Assembly: GCA_001247695.2 (NCBI GenBank)
Contig: LGRX02035258.1
Coordinates: forward strand, 99,409-163,408
Reading direction: 5' to 3'
Source: Cymbomonas tetramitiformis
Taxonomy: Eukaryota > Chlorophyta > Pyramimonadophyceae > Pyramimonadales > Pyramimonadaceae
Length of the DNA: 64,000 bases
Shown piece after piece: positions 19,020 to 27,953 of the stretch; position 1 is the first letter of the stretch; each line of letters opens with the position of its first letter. The notes under the pieces were generated by a model. It was not told the DNA's origin. It worked only from the letters and a program-made list of their open reading frames with translations, and ran no database searches. A program made the translations under genes and the position numbers.

Positions 19020-19696
19020 TATATTTCTTTGTATCCATATGACTCCAATAATTCCAGCATATTTTGTGGATCTGAATTGCATTGTTTCATATTGGTTTCG
19101 TTCCATTCTAATTGAATCGTTGGATGCCATTTAGAAAGACATCTATGGGCACCCAATAATATATTGTATTCCCACCCTTCAGTGTCTATTTTTATAAAAT
19201 GTATCGGAATGTTCTTTTCGAAAAATAGATTATCCAAGGTATCGGTTTGTATATCTATGGTGTACGCATTGTCGTTTGAAAATCGAATAGGTTGGTTGGA
19301 CATGGTATGAAAACCATTGTTGTGTTTGCATACGGTCAATTTATCAGCGTCCTTTTCTTTAGAGACCGCCATGTTAAATGTTTTTATGTTTTGAATATCA
19401 TTGATTTTGATATTTTGTATTAAGATATCATATGTTTCTTTAAAAGGTTCAAAAGAGTAAAAAGTACACATCGGCAAATGTTTTGCTAATAAAGAATATA
19501 ATCCAGACTGTGCACCAATGTCAACGATATTAACATTTTGATCTTTGGGTATCAAATCATAAAATGCTTGTATACTATCCAGCTCTACCAAATTACCAGA
19601 CCGTAAAAAAGTACCTTTGGTCTTTTTCCAAGAATCTTCACAAACCATAATCGGTAACGATTGTTTTTCAAACGTGTAACGGTACACACGAGACAT
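18962..19696 (-). CDS. FkbM family methyltransferase
   Basis: A 244-residue protein with the FkbM hallmarks in order: VNIVDIGAQSGLYSLL (SAM motif I), FYSFEPFKETYDIL, the variable middle, then IHFIKIDTEGWEYNIL with the D-T-E-G-W-E signature, and TIQLEWNE. FkbM enzymes O-methylate sugars and other hydroxyls. It starts two bases from the divergent UDP-glucose dehydrogenase frame. It is expected to cap or tailor a glycan of the island. Confidence 0.85.
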   Translation of the reverse strand: MSRVYRYTFEKQSLPIMVCEDSWKKTKGTFLRSGNLVELDSIQAFYDLIPKDQNVNIVDIGAQSGLYSLLAKHLPMCTFYSFEPFKETYDILIQNIKINDIQNIKTFNMAVSKEKDADKLTVCKHNNGFHTMSNQPIRFSNDNAYTIDIQTDTLDNLFFEKNIPIHFIKIDTEGWEYNILLGAHRCLSKWHPTIQLEWNETNMKQCNSDPQNMLELLESYGYKEIYHIGEDKCFTYSTLNGEPS

Positions 19697-19751
19697 GATG
19701 ATGAGTGATAATATACGTAAAATAAAATTACCAAAATTAATAACGTATTAT

Positions 19752-20846
19752 ATGAAAAACATTACTGTATTTGGAATCGGTCGTTTGGGACTTGTATTGA
19801 GTCTTCTATTGGAATCTAAGGGATACAATGTCATGGGCGTGGACATCTTTGAAAATTATGTAAAATTGATAAATGACAAAGAACTAAACTCCGACGAACC
19901 ATCGGTGAATGACTTATTAAGGTCTTCGAAAAATCTAAAAGCGACCACCAATATGGATGAAGGTGTCGATCACTCAGATATTTTATTCATTATGGTGCAA
20001 ACTCCAAATTCGGGAGGCGATAAATTCTACGATCACAATGTGTTGTCCAACTTGTTGACGTCTCTAAATTCAAAGAGAGTAAAAGATAAGCACATCATAA
20101 TCGGATGCACCGTCATGCCAGGGTATATAGAATCGATAGGTAAGGAATTGATAAAAGATTGCGAAGGATGTACGTTGAGTTACAACCCAGAATTCATAGC
20201 TCAAGGAGATATCTTCAATGGACTCTTGTATGCGGATATGGTATTACTAGGGACCGATAGCGAGAAGCTCGGTAAGATCATGACGGAGATTTATACGAAT
20301 ATCATGGAAGTATGTCCAAAAATGTGCATCATGAGTCCGACGGAGGCGGAGATCGTGAAGATCTCATTGAATTCGTATATAACAACCAAGATCGCATTTG
20401 CTAATACGATCGGCGATTTGTGCAAAAGGTACAATTGTGATAAAGATGTCGTTTTGGATGCGATCGGCAGCGATAGTCGTGTCGGGAATAAATATTTTAA
20501 ATACGGATATTCCTATGGAGGACCGTGCTTTCCGAGAGACACCTTGGCTTTCAAACAATTGCTTGAACAAAACGATGTCTACTCTGGAATACTAGACGGG
20601 ACCTATAAGAGCAATGAATTTCATATCAAAGAACAATCAAAGGACTACATTGAGGACATCGTAACGTTTGAAAATGTTTGTTATAAAGAAAATTCAAAGG
20701 TTGCGATAATAGAAAACAGTGCGAAATTAAAGATCGCTGAACATCTTGTAAAACAAGGGAAGAAAGTGATCATCAAGGACGTTTCAAGTATCATCAAAGA
20801 AGTTCAAAAAGAATACGGAAATATGTTTGAATATTATATAATATGA
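19752..20846 (+). CDS. ugd: UDP-glucose/GDP-mannose 6-dehydrogenase
   Basis: The Met at 19752 begins MKNITVFGIGRLGLVLSLLL with the NAD-binding GxGxxG. Next come IMVQTP, IIGCTVMPG, LSYNPEFIAQGD and the catalytic YGGPCFPRDT block with the nucleophilic Cys, which together are diagnostic of the UDP-Glc/GDP-Man dehydrogenase family. At about 364 residues it is shorter than most Ugd proteins, and the C-terminal nucleotide-binding domain looks abbreviated. The product would be UDP-glucuronate (or GDP-mannuronate), a donor for the neighbouring transferases. Its stop overlaps the next gene's start (ATGA). Confidence 0.9.
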   Translation: MKNITVFGIGRLGLVLSLLLESKGYNVMGVDIFENYVKLINDKELNSDEPSVNDLLRSSKNLKATTNMDEGVDHSDILFIMVQTPNSGGDKFYDHNVLSNLLTSLNSKRVKDKHIIIGCTVMPGYIESIGKELIKDCEGCTLSYNPEFIAQGDIFNGLLYADMVLLGTDSEKLGKIMTEIYTNIMEVCPKMCIMSPTEAEIVKISLNSYITTKIAFANTIGDLCKRYNCDKDVVLDAIGSDSRVGNKYFKYGYSYGGPCFPRDTLAFKQLLEQNDVYSGILDGTYKSNEFHIKEQSKDYIEDIVTFENVCYKENSKVAIIENSAKLKIAEHLVKQGKKVIIKDVSSIIKEVQKEYGNMFEYYII

Positions 20847-21619
20847 CCTTATCGAATGAAATAAAAGAATACTGGAATAGACGTCCATGTAATATAAATC
20901 ATTCTAAAAAAGAAAAGAACACAAAAGAATATTTTGACGAAGTAGAAGCCAAAAAGTATAAAGTAGAATATCACATACCAGGGTTTGCTGAGTTCGAAAA
21001 AACAAATGGATTAAAGATGTTGGAAATTGGTTGTGGGATCGGTACGGATGCGACGAACTTTGTAAGACATGGTGCGAAATACACTGGTATCGAGTTATCG
21101 GAGAACTCCTTAGAAATAACAAAAACAAGATTCGAGGTCTTTGATTTACAAGGTGATCTACGGTGTATGACCGGTGAAGACTTGGAGTATCATTTTGAAT
21201 CGGAAAGTTTTGATTTGGTGTATTCATTCGGAGTCATTCATCATGCGGAGAACCCGGAGATCGTTTTTGATCAGATATACAAAGTTTTGAAAAAAGGGGG
21301 TACATTCAAATTCATGGTGTATGCAAAGAATTCGTGGAAAAAGTTTATGATTGATAATGAGTTGGATCAATATGAAGCTCAAAACCAATGTCCACAAGCA
21401 CTAACGTATACAAAAGATGGTATATATGATCTACTAAAAGACAAATACGATAACATCGAAATCAAACAAGAACATATTTTCCCATATAAGATTGATGAGT
21501 ATAAAGAAGGTCGGTATCTGAAACATGAATACTTTGAATCTATGCCGGAAGACGTGTTTAGAATATTAGAGGAAAACATTGGTTGGCATTTATGTGTGAC
21601 GTGTCGCAAATTATTATGA
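20843..21619 (+). CDS. class I SAM-dependent methyltransferase (Methyltransf_11 type)
   Basis: A 258-residue protein with KMLEIGCGIGTDATNF (motif I), YTGIELSENSL, then FDLVYSFGVIHHAENPE and VLKKGGTFKFMVYAKN, the ordered motifs of UbiE/Methyltransf_11 enzymes. Its start codon overlaps the stop of the dehydrogenase (ATGA), suggesting coupled expression. The N-terminus EYWNRRPCN resembles methyltransferases encoded beside sugar-nucleotide genes in surface-polysaccharide loci. It probably methylates a sugar or sugar-nucleotide. Confidence 0.8.
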   Translation: MTLSNEIKEYWNRRPCNINHSKKEKNTKEYFDEVEAKKYKVEYHIPGFAEFEKTNGLKMLEIGCGIGTDATNFVRHGAKYTGIELSENSLEITKTRFEVFDLQGDLRCMTGEDLEYHFESESFDLVYSFGVIHHAENPEIVFDQIYKVLKKGGTFKFMVYAKNSWKKFMIDNELDQYEAQNQCPQALTYTKDGIYDLLKDKYDNIEIKQEHIFPYKIDEYKEGRYLKHEYFESMPEDVFRILEENIGWHLCVTCRKLL

Positions 21620-21683
21620 TGTATATCAAATATTGAAAACAGTATGTTCAACGTACAAACTTTTTGTAATTTGCCGTGGTAAT

Positions 21684-22594
21684 ATGATCTATCTGCAATA
21701 TGATTCGAATACTTCTACAGATGGATTTGGTTCACAATTACAAAGAATAATGAGTTTGTACATTGTTTATAAAGAATATAGAGAACAATTCAATATTGTA
21801 TTTGATTTCAAAGGTCTACAATTGATCGAATATCAAGGATTAATGGCAATTGATTCAAATACATACATGGACAATTTTGTTGATATTTGCAACAAACGGT
21901 TAAATATAGAAACACATAATTCCACAATACCTCATGCTACAAAAAACGTTTCAATAGGACATCTTACGATGAATATACTAGAACAATACAAAGAATCAAA
22001 TGTAATCTTAAAATGTATTCATGCATATAGAATCGTAGATTGGAATCATAAATTTTTATACGATAATGTCAAAACGATATATAAAACTCATATTTTGAAA
22101 AACGAATATTTTACGATTGGTATACATCTTAGAAGAAGTGAGTTATATGCGGTAGATTCAAAAAATCCAAAAAAGAAAAGGATGTTATCGAATCAATGGT
22201 ATATTGAAAATACTAAAAAAGTTATATCAATTTTAGACAAATACAATAAAAAATATGTGATCGAATTATATGTATAATAATACGACAATCTTCGCTTGGA
22301 ATAAAAGCTAGAATAAACAGTGATATTATTTTAAGCAAAGACATTGATAAATTACACGAATTTGACCTTTTACCAAATTTAGAAAAATATATTAATGAAT
22401 TTCCGTTAGATACGTTCGATCGAATGATTAACTGTGATATATTGATATCAAGCATATCTAGTTTTAGTGCATGTGCAAGATATCTAAGTCCATCTGGTAT
22501 AGCCGTATATAAACAAGCTTGGTTTCGTTACGATACGAAAGATATAAATTGCGAAGAAAAGGATTTTGAAAAAAAAATATATGATATTTTTTGA
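21684..22594 (+). pseudogene. fucosyltransferase-like gene, frameshifted
   Basis: The N-terminal part starts at the Met at 21684 (MIYLQYDSNTSTDGFGSQL) and contains FTIGIHLRRSEL, the donor-binding peptide. It stops at 22277. The C-terminal part continues in another frame from about 22290 to 22594, with ILISSISSFSACARYLSP, the serine-rich donor loop seen in paralogues. The break lies between 22240 and 22300, near a run of six A at 22249. Either a pseudogene or an assembly error. A short inverted fragment of the same family follows at 22611. Confidence 0.65.
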
Positions 22595-22610
22595 TCTTTC
22601 TTATTACATG

Positions 22611-22823
22611 TTAGCGGATCCATCGTTTAACAAAAAAATGATTTTTTATGTTCATACATTCTTCACATTTGTCGATAAAATATGGATAATTGTCACAATT
22701 GTTTTCGAATGATTTTATGGGAGTGTATACAAATTGATCTTTATGATGCAAAATCGAACATATGATATTCAAAAATTGAGATCCAAATCCATCGGTTCGT
22801 GGTGGATTTGTGAAATGTTTCAT
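22611..22823 (-). pseudogene. N-terminal fragment of a fucosyltransferase-like gene
   Basis: Seventy residues with PPRTDGFGSQFLNIICSIL, closely like the TDGFGSQLQRIMSL opening of the gene at 21684 but on the opposite strand. The HxRxxD and C-terminal blocks are absent. It looks like the remains of an inverted duplication at the edge of the glycosyltransferase island. It could instead be a small expressed protein, but this is unlikely. Confidence 0.5.
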
Positions 22824-22980
22824 ATACTTATGATATATTCATATTGAATAGGCGTGTCATATAAAATAATTTGATGGGCAATTCAAATACATGCAACATG
22901 TATGACAATCAAAAAACGTAGAATTCCGAATAGTTTATAAGTACGTCGATAACATATTGAAAAAATATAATAAATATAAT

Positions 22981-24294
22981 ATGTCAGCTACAATTTATTG
23001 TCCCGGTATATTTGATTTGATAACAATTGGTCATTTAAATATAATAGAAAAAGCTAGTAAATATGGAGAAGTTATAATAGGTTTATATTCAGATAATTTG
23101 AAAGATGACTTAATCAACGACTTCGAAAATAGAAAACAAATCTTACAAAGTTTGAAAAATGTTCATGCGATTATAGAAGAAAATGAATTAAACTATCATA
23201 CAAATCTGTATAAATTAAAACCAAATTATATAATACATGCAGATAATTGGAAGTATAATGATAATATGAAATATCGAAATGATGTCATCAACTTGATTAA
23301 AGATATTAATTGTGAATTAATTGAAGTTCCATATACAAAAGGAATTTCTACATCAAATATTGTCGCCAAAATTTTAGATCACGATATACTACGAAATAAT
23401 TATATCAGTAAATCTAAAAAATTGAGAGAATTAATATTTTCAAATCAATTAGAGTTCATAATGGAAGCTCATAATGGAATTTCTAGTAAAATTGTTGAAA
23501 GAACTGGTTTCAAAGCAATATGGGCAAGTGGTTTATGTTTATCGGCATCTTTAGGTTTAAGAGATTCAAATGAAGCATCATGGTCTCAAGTGATAGATAC
23601 TTTAGAATATATGGCCAATTCCGTAAATATCCCGATAATTGTCGATGGTGACCAAGGATATGGCAATTTCAACAATGCTAGAATATTTTGTAAAAATCTA
23701 GAACAGCGTGGTATAGGTGGTGTAGTTTTTGAAGATAAATTATTCCCTAAAACGAATTCATTTATTGAAGTAAATGGAGGGCAAGAATTAGCGAATATCA
23801 ATGAATTTTGTGGTAAAATAAGAGCCTGTAAAGATAATCAAATAAACCCATATTTTGTAATTGTAGCAAGATTAGAATCTTTTATAGCGGGTTTCGATGT
23901 GAAACACGCTTTAGAAAGGGCATATGCATATCATGCATCTGGTGCCGATGCGATCTTAGTTCATAGTAAAAAAGGTAATTGCAAGGATATCGACGATTTC
24001 ATGAAAATTTGGGACAATAGATGTCCGATTATAATTGTTCCGACAAAATATTATGCAACTGCAACAGAACACTTTCGGGAAATAGGTATAAGTACGATAA
24101 TCTGGGCAAATCATAATTTAAGAACTGCAATAAAACATATGGAGAATACATGTAAAGACATTTTCGAAAATGATAGTTTAATTAATGTAGAAACACATAT
24201 AGCTTCAGTAAAAGATATATTTGAGTATACAGATGAAGATGGATTAAAATCAGATGAAGTCTATTATGAAAATTATGATCCGAAAGTTGTATAA
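22981..24294 (+). CDS. pepM: phosphoenolpyruvate mutase with N-terminal cytidylyltransferase-like domain
   Basis: The 437-residue protein from the Met at 22981 has two domains. Residues 1-135 resemble a TagD-type cytidylyltransferase (YCPGIFDLITIGHLN and GISTSNI), but the first His of the HxGH site is Thr (T-I-G-H), so catalysis by this half is doubtful. Residues about 145-437 are a PEP mutase: WASGLCLSA, VDGDQGYGN at 222-230 and the diagnostic EDKLFPKTNS at 251-260 that separates mutases from isocitrate lyase relatives. The mutase makes phosphonopyruvate, forming the C-P bond. The decarboxylase needed to pull the reaction lies at 26517. AT-rich motifs abut the start. Confidence 0.9.
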   Translation: MSATIYCPGIFDLITIGHLNIIEKASKYGEVIIGLYSDNLKDDLINDFENRKQILQSLKNVHAIIEENELNYHTNLYKLKPNYIIHADNWKYNDNMKYRNDVINLIKDINCELIEVPYTKGISTSNIVAKILDHDILRNNYISKSKKLRELIFSNQLEFIMEAHNGISSKIVERTGFKAIWASGLCLSASLGLRDSNEASWSQVIDTLEYMANSVNIPIIVDGDQGYGNFNNARIFCKNLEQRGIGGVVFEDKLFPKTNSFIEVNGGQELANINEFCGKIRACKDNQINPYFVIVARLESFIAGFDVKHALERAYAYHASGADAILVHSKKGNCKDIDDFMKIWDNRCPIIIVPTKYYATATEHFREIGISTIIWANHNLRTAIKHMENTCKDIFENDSLINVETHIASVKDIFEYTDEDGLKSDEVYYENYDPKVV

Positions 24295-25137
24295 TCATGA
24301 ATATACTAGATTCTTACTTACGCATGTATAATCACAATTTTCACCATATGTATCTAATGCATCATCTATTTTTTTGACTATCTGATTAAAATATTGTTTA
24401 TTTTCAATCAAATTCAATGCTAACATTACATCTTTTTTCATTAAATTTAATTTAAAACCGTAATTGCAATTCATTTCGATTACATGCTTAGGTATCCTCT
24501 CTGACGTAGCTAAACTTCGTCCAGATGACTTATTGATTACTTCTAATGCAGTATTGACATTGATTTCTAATTTGTTTTTTAAACTATTGATACCTTCGCT
24601 TGCAATAATCAAATTCGATACATTCAATAAATTATTTATCGATTTTATTGCGTGTCCCGAACCTAAATTTCCAACATAGTTTGAATATGAAAATAATTCA
24701 ATATATTGTTTCAATACTAAATAATCATTATATTGACCACCAACAATAGATGTTAAAGTTCCTAATTCGGCTTTTTCAGGACCACCGCTAATGGGACTAT
24801 CAAGTACAGCAATATTTTTAATATTAAGCATTTTACCAATTGAAATTGTTTTTTCATAATCACCTGATGTTAAATCTATTATGTATTTTCTGCTATCGTA
24901 ATAACTTAAATCTTTACAAATGTCAAACACTTCATTTGATGTAGGTAAACATAAGAAGATTACATCACTATTTTGAATCAAATCGTTATGATTTCTGTAT
25001 ATTTCAGAGTTATAATGTTTATTAAATTCTATTACTTTATGGAATGATCTGTTATTGATATTTACTTTATATGTTTTGGATATATTTTTTGCGATTCTAA
25101 ATCCCATAGTTCCTAAACCAATAAATCCAATTTTCAT
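24295..25137 (-). CDS. beta-hydroxyacid dehydrogenase family (3-HIBADH-like) oxidoreductase
   Basis: A 280-residue protein with the N-terminal NAD(P) site IGFIGLGTMGFRIAKN, the substrate signature LDSPISGGPEKAELGT and the catalytic-Lys block GHAIKSINNLLNV. The family reduces small aldehydes or acids such as 3-hydroxyisobutyrate or tartronate semialdehyde. In this cluster it could reduce phosphonoacetaldehyde to 2-hydroxyethylphosphonate, a step normally done by an iron alcohol dehydrogenase (PhpC). That substitution is inference. It converges tail to tail with pepM at adjacent bases and diverges from the PhyH-like gene. Confidence 0.8.
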   Translation of the reverse strand: MKIGFIGLGTMGFRIAKNISKTYKVNINNRSFHKVIEFNKHYNSEIYRNHNDLIQNSDVIFLCLPTSNEVFDICKDLSYYDSRKYIIDLTSGDYEKTISIGKMLNIKNIAVLDSPISGGPEKAELGTLTSIVGGQYNDYLVLKQYIELFSYSNYVGNLGSGHAIKSINNLLNVSNLIIASEGINSLKNKLEINVNTALEVINKSSGRSLATSERIPKHVIEMNCNYGFKLNLMKKDVMLALNLIENKQYFNQIVKKIDDALDTYGENCDYTCVSKNLVYS

Positions 25138-25163
25138 ATTATATTTAATATTTAATATATAGT

Positions 25164-25886
25164 ATGAATAATCTAAATGAAGTTATGTATGAATCTTACA
25201 AAAAAAAAGGATTTTTTATAATAAAAGACTTTTGTAATAAAGAACATTTAAATTTTGATATAAATTATAATGATTGTAACATATATAAAGATTCTAATAA
25301 TGTTATTAGTAGAATTGAGAACATTACTTATAAAAATAATAAAATTAATGATTTAAATTTATTGTGTAAAAAGTATTTAAAAAGTATTTTTGATAAAGAT
25401 TTTGAATTATTTAAAGATAAAATCAATCTAAAACCTCCATTAGGTAAAGGTTTTAAGCATCATCGTGATGGAATTTTTAAATTTACAAAAAATGATAAAG
25501 TTTTAAATGGTTGGTATTCTTATGCTGATAATTTTTGTAATTTTTTGATTTGTTTAGATGATTTTACATTAGATAATGGGACTCTTCAAATATATGATAT
25601 AGAATATAAAACTTTTGAAGAATATTATAATGAAACTAATAAAAACGGTACCCCAATATTAAATGATATATATATAAAAGGAACTCCAACACCGTTAATA
25701 CTTAATAAAGGTGATGCTGTAGTTTTTAATTCTAAATGTGTTCATTTTAGTGAAGATAATAAAAGTAAATGTTCAAGAAGTAGTATATATTTTACTTATA
25801 ATGAAGCTGTATTCGGAGATTTACATGAAACATACTTTAATGATAAAATAAATTATAATAAAGAAGTAAATAAATCACTAAATTAA
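25164..25886 (+). CDS. PhyH-like 2-oxoglutarate/Fe(II) dioxygenase
   Basis: A 240-residue protein opening with KKKGFFIIKDFCNKEHL, the usual PhyH start. The iron ligands are visible: H100 and D102 in KHHRDG, and H194 in CVHFSEDN. The 2OG-binding Arg is likely R205 in SRSSIYFTYN. LDNGTLQIY matches the conserved core. PhyH-type oxygenases hydroxylate phosphonates (PhnY-type, 1-hydroxy-2-aminoethylphosphonate), so a hydroxylating role on the C-P product is plausible here. The gene is extremely AT-rich even for this window. Confidence 0.7.
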   Translation: MNNLNEVMYESYKKKGFFIIKDFCNKEHLNFDINYNDCNIYKDSNNVISRIENITYKNNKINDLNLLCKKYLKSIFDKDFELFKDKINLKPPLGKGFKHHRDGIFKFTKNDKVLNGWYSYADNFCNFLICLDDFTLDNGTLQIYDIEYKTFEEYYNETNKNGTPILNDIYIKGTPTPLILNKGDAVVFNSKCVHFSEDNKSKCSRSSIYFTYNEAVFGDLHETYFNDKINYNKEVNKSLN

Positions 25887-26100
25887 TTAAATATGTTTAT
25901 ATTCTAATTAAGATAAATATATTTATAAAAATGATAATTTTAGTGGCAATAGTTTAAGTTTTATTTCATTATGATCATATCAATTTATTAAAAAATTAAA
26001 GAAGAATACCCGAATAGTATTATTATTATTGGTTTACATACTAATTAAAGTGTTGTTAAATACAAAGAAATCAAAATTCTCATATTATATAGTATATAAT

Positions 26101-26499
26101 ATGAGAATTTTAGTACCAATGATTGCAGATTTATTTCATTATGGTCATGTCAGACTACTACAAAGAATAAATGATATGTATCAAAATGATGAAATTATTA
26201 TAGGATTAATACCAGACGAAGTTGCGGGTCCATACAAAAGAGTTCCAATAATGAAATATGAGGAAAGATATGAAGTTTTAAAATCGTGTAAATATACAAA
26301 AGAAATATTAAAATTTGATCAAACGAATACACAGAAATTCATGGATGATTATAATATAACTTATATTATACACGGTCATAATAAAGAAGAACATCAAAAA
26401 TATCTAAATTTGTATAAAATTTCAAATGATAAATTGATTAGAATTGATTACTGTGATAGTATATCTACTACAAATATAATTGATAGAATAAAAAATTAG
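26101..26499 (+). CDS. stand-alone cytidylyltransferase (CTP:phosphocholine/ethanolamine type)
   Basis: The frame opens at 26029 but the Met at 26101 (MRILVPMIADLFHYGHVRLL) is the natural start, giving 132 residues. The intact HYGH site, VPIMKYEERYEVL and the terminal SISTTNIIDRI are the classical nucleotidyltransferase signatures. It would activate a phosphorylated or phosphonate head group as its CMP derivative. Unlike the fused domain of the PEP mutase at 22981, it keeps both catalytic His residues, so it is the better candidate for the activating enzyme. ATAATATG abuts the start. Confidence 0.8.
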   Translation: MRILVPMIADLFHYGHVRLLQRINDMYQNDEIIIGLIPDEVAGPYKRVPIMKYEERYEVLKSCKYTKEILKFDQTNTQKFMDDYNITYIIHGHNKEEHQKYLNLYKISNDKLIRIDYCDSISTTNIIDRIKN

Positions 26500-26516
26500 T
26501 GTACATTTTAATCTGA

Positions 26517-27665
26517 TTAATTATGATATGTTTTTATATGTTCCATGAATCTTTTCTTTCTATCTATTGGTTTATTTTTTGGTCTTGATAATTCATGCGA
26601 ATAATTAACTTTATTACTCGTTCTTATTTCTATAAAGATCGGTGATTCGAAATCTTTTTCTATCACTTCTTGTAATGTTTTATCTATATCATCTAATGAA
26701 CTAATACATTTACTATAACTATAACCACAATTTTTAGCAATTTCTGCTAAGTCAATATTAAACGCTTGCGTTGGTTGAATACCCACAGATTCGTGCATCC
26801 CATTGTTTAATACTACGTGTATTAGATTTCCACATTTACTATTTCCAACATTTGATAAATTACCCATATGCATAATTACAGAACCGTCACCATCTAGACA
26901 TAACACTTTCTTGGATGAATTCATGGCGACCCCTAAGGATATCATAGATACATGACCCATAGCACCAATATTTAAAAATAGATTATCATGACTTAATCCT
27001 ATTTGATCTACGGATTCTAGTAACTCTCTTGATATTTTCCCAGTGGTTGATAAAATGATCGAATCGTTAAAATATTGTATCAAAATTTCAATTGCTTCTT
27101 TTCTATAAATAGTATAATCATTCTTGATAATTATATTGTTGTTATATTTTTCAAACGTATTCTTCTTGACTAATAATATATGAGGTTTACATTCTTCTTT
27201 TAATCTATTAATTGAATTTTCTAAGATTTTAAATGCAGTTTCTTCATTCGATGCTAATATATCATATGATATTCCTAATGATTCAATTAGTTCGAACATA
27301 CATTGACCTTGACTTAAATGTTGAGGTTCATCTTTAATTCCTGGTTCACCTCTCCAACCAATGACAATTAACATAGGTATAGAATATACATCTTTTGTTA
27401 CTAAAGACATTAAAGGATTGATGATATTTCCAAAACCGGAATTTTGTAAATACACTAAAGGAACTTTATTTGTGGATAAATGATATCCAGTTGCTAGAGA
27501 AATTGCGGAACCTTCATTTGCCGTAATAATGTGATTTTTAGATTCAATATTTGATAATATCAAATTATTGAAATCTTGAAGTAGAGAATCCGGTACTCCG
27601 GTAAAAAAAGTAATTTCTTTCGCTTTCAAAAAATCTAAAAGATTAACAGAATCTAATTTTGACAT
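26517..27665 (-). CDS. ppd: phosphonopyruvate decarboxylase
   Basis: A 382-residue TPP enzyme. The N-terminal half has TFFTGVPDSLLQDF, HIITANEGSAISLATGYHL, VYLQNSGFGN and VIGWRGEPGIKDEPQH, all strongly characteristic of phosphonopyruvate/sulfopyruvate decarboxylases. The C-terminal half has LCLDGDGSVIMHMG and LNNGMHESVG, the Mg-TPP motif. At this length, with both halves in one chain, it matches Ppd. It turns phosphonopyruvate into phosphonoacetaldehyde and makes the mutase reaction effectively irreversible. Presence with pepM in one 5.5-kb cluster is the core evidence for phosphonate synthesis. Confidence 0.92.
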   Translation of the reverse strand: MSKLDSVNLLDFLKAKEITFFTGVPDSLLQDFNNLILSNIESKNHIITANEGSAISLATGYHLSTNKVPLVYLQNSGFGNIINPLMSLVTKDVYSIPMLIVIGWRGEPGIKDEPQHLSQGQCMFELIESLGISYDILASNEETAFKILENSINRLKEECKPHILLVKKNTFEKYNNNIIIKNDYTIYRKEAIEILIQYFNDSIILSTTGKISRELLESVDQIGLSHDNLFLNIGAMGHVSMISLGVAMNSSKKVLCLDGDGSVIMHMGNLSNVGNSKCGNLIHVVLNNGMHESVGIQPTQAFNIDLAEIAKNCGYSYSKCISSLDDIDKTLQEVIEKDFESPIFIEIRTSNKVNYSHELSRPKNKPIDRKKRFMEHIKTYHN

Positions 27666-27728
27666 ATTACTATATTTTATTTTTTATTAGTGTATAATAC
27701 TCCGAAAATGTTAAATGATTAGATAGAT

Positions 27729-27953
27729 TTGATCTTGTTGATAATACTTGTACTACTATTCTTGCTATTAAAGCAGTTCGATTTAATATATATATATAGA
27801 TACACAAACTGCATTATTTATATGCAAAAATCATCAATGCCTTCATTATGTCTCGGTTTAGAAAATCATATCTTTGAAAATTACGATGATATATATTATA
27901 CATTTCTAAACGAAATTAATTTAATATATGATCATATAAATGAAGGAATATGA
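27729..27953 (+). CDS. membrane-anchor ORF preceding the LicD-like gene
   Basis: A 74-residue frame whose start LIILVLLFLLLKQF is a strong membrane anchor, followed by a soluble part ending NEINLIYDHINEGI. It overlaps the LicD-like gene by 14 bases in another frame. LicD-like proteins of large viruses and the fukutin family often carry an N-terminal membrane segment, so this may be the detached N-terminus of the next gene after a frameshift rather than a separate protein. Confidence 0.45.
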   Translation: MILLIILVLLFLLLKQFDLIYIYRYTNCIIYMQKSSMPSLCLGLENHIFENYDDIYYTFLNEINLIYDHINEGI

